7,823 nt of DNA from an uncultured Altererythrobacter sp. (GTDB taxonomy: Bacteria; Pseudomonadota; Alphaproteobacteria; Sphingomonadales; Sphingomonadaceae): positions 1 to 7,823 of the forward strand of contig CALFEA010000235.1 in assembly GCA_937950385.1 (NCBI GenBank). Reading direction: 5' to 3'. Shown in pieces: positions 6,197 to 7,823 of this stretch. The position numbers and the translations under genes are program-made. The stretch's first letter is position 1, and each line of letters opens with the position of its first letter. The notes below the pieces were generated by a model. That model was not told where the DNA came from and searched no databases. It saw nothing but the letters and a program-made list of their open reading frames with translations.

Positions 6197-6394
6197 GTGA
6201 ACGATCAAGAACTGACAAAACAGCTGACGGTTCTTTTGTCAGAACACCGCGATCTGGATGCAGCCATTGCCGCGCTCACTGAGTCGGGATCGAGCGACCA
6301 GTTGCAAATTGCGCGATTAAAAAAACGCAAATTGCGGCTGAAGGATCAAATTTCCGCAATCGAAGATCAATTGGTCCCCGACATTATTGCTTAA
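6197..6394 (+). CDS. Small DUF465 (YdcH family) protein
   Basis: This is a 65-aa member of the DUF465/YdcH family, of unknown function. The sequence follows the family pattern closely: EHRDLDAAIAAL (residues 16-27), a short polar turn, then QLQIARLKKRKLRLKDQI (35-52) and the ending EDQLVPDIIA, which is characteristic of sphingomonad members. It is predicted to be two helices forming a coiled-coil hairpin, with no signal peptide or membrane segment. The start is GTG at 6197. An in-frame TGA sits at 6194-6196, so no upstream start is possible, and AAAAGG (6183-6188) lies 8 bases ahead. It is a paralogue of the divergent 54-aa gene but clearly distinct in sequence. The next gene downstream, the RcdA-like one, begins 210 bp further on. 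Confidence 0.9.
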   Translation: MNDQELTKQLTVLLSEHRDLDAAIAALTESGSSDQLQIARLKKRKLRLKDQISAIEDQLVPDIIA

Positions 6395-6449
6395 GCGAAA
6401 TTTACGCTTTGCAACAATTGTAAGTGCCTCAAAAGCGGCTCCTTTTTAT
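6393..6449 (+). terminator. Possible terminator region after the DUF465 gene
   Basis: AAGCG (6393-6397) can pair with CGCTT (6405-6409) right at the stop codon, followed by TTT. Further on, AAAAG (6431-6435) can pair with CTTTT (6442-6446), next to a T-run that continues to 6447. Both stems have only 5 bp and the second is AT-rich, so termination here is plausible but not firm. Confidence 0.3.
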
Positions 6450-6451
6450 AG

Positions 6452-6466
6452 TGAATTTGCGGTTAA
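6452..6466 (-). promoter_or_regulatory. CtrA-box-like sequence upstream of the RcdA-like gene
   Basis: On the minus strand the bases read TTAA, seven bases (CCGCAAA), then TTCA. The alphaproteobacterial CtrA box is TTAA-N7-TTAA, so 7 of the 8 defined bases match and the first half is the common TTAACC form. On the plus strand it abuts TATAGT (6447-6452), a fair -10 sequence that lacks a good -35. Binding by CtrA is inference. Confidence 0.3.
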
Positions 6467-6508
6467 TTATTCTCACAAACCACGATAAAATAAGGCAAAA
6501 TACGCAGT

Positions 6509-6541
6509 AAAACCGTACCGAGGCGGGACAAGCGCGGTTTT
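6509..6541. repeat. 7-bp inverted repeat in the leader region of the RcdA-like gene
   Basis: AAAACCG (6509-6515) pairs with CGGTTTT (6535-6541) across a 19-base loop. The A- and T-rich arms would allow a terminator in either direction or an operator. There is no extra T-run beyond the stem. It is part of the 210-bp gap 6395-6604, in which I see no gene. Confidence 0.35.
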
Positions 6542-6564
6542 GGTTGCGGACAATTGGTTTGAAG

Positions 6565-6595
6565 GGCTGGCCAGTAAGCAATCACCGGCCTAGCC
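6565..6595 (+). promoter_or_regulatory. Strong hairpin next to the ribosome site of the RcdA-like gene
   Basis: GGCTGGCC (6565-6572) pairs with GGCC (6587-6590) and AGCC (6592-6595), giving 8 GC-rich pairs with one bulged T and a 14-base loop. It ends one base before the AAAGGA ribosome site (6596-6601) of the GTG start at 6605. A structure this close could limit or present the start site, but this is inferred from position only. Confidence 0.4.
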
Positions 6596-6604
6596 AAAGG
6601 ATCG

Positions 6605-7066
6605 GTGTCAAATCCCAGTTCCCTTTCACGCCCGATTATCGAGGCGCTTTATCATGAGTCTCTCATGCTAGCAGATGAAGTGCGCGCGGTGTTCGCATTG
6701 GGCGTAAGCGAGGATTACGCCCGGACCAGCGACCACACGCGGCTTGCCCTGTCGAGCGAAGGCTTAAAAGCAACCACTCGCATGATGCACATTCTGGCAT
6801 GGCTGCTTAATCAGCGCGCGTTTTTGGCGGGCGAGATGAGCGAGCATCAATTGCGCAAACATGGCTGCCTGCCGGAAGATCGCCTGCCCAATTATGCAGA
6901 TGTCGGCAAGCTGGAATTGGGCACCCGCGAGTTAATCGAAGATACAGTGCAGTTACACAGCCGGATTGCGCGGCTCGACAATGCATGGCGCGAGGATTTC
7001 TTGATGCGCCCAGATGTGCATGTGATGCGCGATCAATTGGGACGCTCGCTTGCGCGGCAGCGCTAA
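6605..7066 (+). CDS. DUF1465 family protein (RcdA-like)
   Basis: This 153-aa protein belongs to the alphaproteobacterial DUF1465 family. As I recall, this family includes Caulobacter RcdA, an adaptor that helps ClpXP destroy the cell-cycle regulator CtrA; that link is from memory and was not checked. The protein looks all-helical, with helices at about residues 8-31 and 50-73, then 106-130 and 133-151. The conserved core is SSEGLKATTRMMHILAWLLNQ (about 50-70) followed by RAFLAGEMSEHQLRKHG (71-87). It has no signal peptide or membrane segment. The start is GTG at 6605, with AAAGGA at 6596-6601, a short spacer of 3-4 bases. The next in-frame ATG, residue 21, would remove most of helix 1. A GC-rich hairpin ends directly ahead of the ribosome site. 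The gene converges on glpK across 33 bp. The family call is confident; the exact role in this organism is not. Confidence 0.85.
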   Translation: MSNPSSLSRPIIEALYHESLMLADEVRAVFALGVSEDYARTSDHTRLALSSEGLKATTRMMHILAWLLNQRAFLAGEMSEHQLRKHGCLPEDRLPNYADVGKLELGTRELIEDTVQLHSRIARLDNAWREDFLMRPDVHVMRDQLGRSLARQR

Positions 7067-7070
7067 ACAA

Positions 7071-7091
7071 TAGCCAGCCCAGCTCCGGCTA
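7071..7091. terminator. Small inverted repeat between convergent genes
   Basis: TAGCC (7071-7075) pairs with GGCTA (7087-7091) around an 11-base loop. It fills most of the 33-bp gap between the stop codons of the RcdA-like gene and glpK, as a shared terminator might. No T-run follows on either strand, so the call rests on position. Confidence 0.3.
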
Positions 7092-7099
7092 AATCTCAG

Positions 7100-7823
7100 T
7101 TAAGCGGCAGCCAGTGCTGTTTTCCAACGCTGCAACCGCTGCGCCCGAATATCTGCATCCATAGAAGGCGCAAATTGTGTCAGATTGCCGCGCATTGCAG
7201 CTGCTGCGCTTTCCAAATCCTTGTGAAGACCTGCGCCCACAGCCGCCAACATTGCTGTGCCCAGCGCCGTGGTCTCAACATTGTCAGGCCGCTCCACTGT
7301 CAGCTCAAGCATATTGGCCAGATCCTGCGCCATCCAATTGTTCGCGCTCATCCCGCCGTCAATTTTCAGGCTCTGCCATGATGCGCCGTCAGCCTTAAAT
7401 GCCTCGGCCAAATCATGCGTTTGATGCGCCATCGCCTCCAATGCTGCGCGCGCCAATTCCGCCTTGCCGCTCGCAAAGCTAAGGCCGGTAATAACGCCGC
7501 GCGCCTCTGCCCGCCAATGCGGGGCGCCCAGCCCTGATAGCGCAGGCACAATCATAACCCCGCCAGTGCTTTCAACCGATGCCGCCAAAGCTTCTGTATC
7601 GGGCGAGGCTGCAAACAGGCCCAAACTGTCGCGCAGCCATTGCACCAAAGAGCCTGCAACAAACACCGATCCCTCCAGCGCGTAAACCCGCTCGCCGCCC
7701 ATTTGATAGAGCACCGTGCCGAGCAAGCGATTGTCTGATGTGGGCGTTTCTGCCCCCATATTGGCCAGCACAAATGCGCCTGTCCCATAGGTTGCTTTGG
7801 TCTCACCCGGCGCAAGACAGCCC
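7100..7823 (-). CDS. glpK: Glycerol kinase GlpK, C-terminal half
   Basis: Glycerol kinase phosphorylates glycerol with ATP to give sn-glycerol 3-phosphate in the cytoplasm. The window holds the last 240 residues; the frame runs off the right edge, so the start is not seen. Visible family motifs, numbered from the first complete codon at the edge: KATYGTGAFVLANMG (9-23), VYALEGSVFVAGSLVQWLRD (46-65), PALSGLGAPHWRAEARG (93-109), ALEAMAHQTHD (127-137), LKIDGGMSANN (152-162) and ETTALGTAMLA (183-193). These are the FGGY-C kinase signatures, including the ATP-binding DGG, and ALEGS is typical of glycerol kinases within the FGGY family. The frame is intact to the TAA at 7100-7102. It converges on the RcdA-like gene. 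No glp partner gene is visible inside the window. Confidence 0.95.
   Translation of the reverse strand, partial: GCLAPGETKATYGTGAFVLANMGAETPTSDNRLLGTVLYQMGGERVYALEGSVFVAGSLVQWLRDSLGLFAASPDTEALAASVESTGGVMIVPALSGLGAPHWRAEARGVITGLSFASGKAELARAALEAMAHQTHDLAEAFKADGASWQSLKIDGGMSANNWMAQDLANMLELTVERPDNVETTALGTAMLAAVGAGLHKDLESAAAAMRGNLTQFAPSMDADIRAQRLQRWKTALAAA

Noticed and set aside
1..7823. Defence system, mobile element, CRISPR array, tRNA or rRNA
   Set aside because: No transposase, integrase, repeat array, tRNA-like fold or rRNA sequence was seen. All the larger open frames belong to ordinary chromosomal families with matching codon use.

Overview
The window reads as ordinary chromosomal DNA of an alphaproteobacterium, most likely a sphingomonad of the Erythrobacteraceae type. 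This is inferred from recognisable family sequences, not from a database search. The clues are the short TilS with its DPSNADDRFDRARIRKAI block, the GAF-containing nitrogen-PTS enzyme I (PtsP), the DUF1465/RcdA-like protein, and small DUF465 (YdcH) proteins. Base composition is moderately GC-rich. No tRNA, rRNA, insertion sequence, CRISPR array or phage gene is visible.

Layout: (1) 1-224 (+), the C-terminal end of an L,D-transpeptidase, cut by the window edge. (2) 294-1331 (-), tilS, which makes the lysidine in tRNA-Ile(CAU). (3) 1328-2272 (-), an exported coiled-coil/TPR protein of the YbgF/CpoB type. (4) 2474-3334 (-), a RodZ-like protein with a cytoplasmic HTH, one membrane segment and a DUF4115-like periplasmic domain. 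(5) 3511-5781 (-), ptsP. (6) 5847-6011 (-) and 6197-6394 (+), two small DUF465 genes transcribed divergently from a shared 185-bp region. (7) 6605-7066 (+), a DUF1465/RcdA-like protein. (8) 7100-7823 (-), the C-terminal half of glycerol kinase, cut by the window edge.

The five minus-strand genes from 6011 down to 294 (ydcH, ptsP, rodZ, ybgF, tilS) are co-directional, with gaps of 65, 176 and 201 bp and a final 4-bp overlap. The larger gaps leave room for internal promoters, and a candidate with a perfect TTGACA -35 lies just ahead of rodZ. Several products act on the cell envelope or cell cycle: the L,D-transpeptidase cross-links peptidoglycan, RodZ supports elongation, YbgF/CpoB links outer-membrane constriction to wall synthesis, and RcdA-like proteins are adaptors in CtrA turnover. 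No gap without a gene exceeds 300 bp; the longest is about 210 bp (6395-6604).

I found no convincing undescribed system. The observation most worth checking is tilS: its reading frame has no ATG, GTG or TTG ahead of the essential SGGPDS loop. The best start is a CTG that overlaps the ybgF stop codon as CTGA, one base away from the usual ATGA coupling. Secondary points are a repeated TGGATAG heptamer flanking rodZ, TTAACC (CtrA half-site-like) hexamers found only in gaps, the back-to-back DUF465 promoters, and a hairpin beside the start of the RcdA-like gene.
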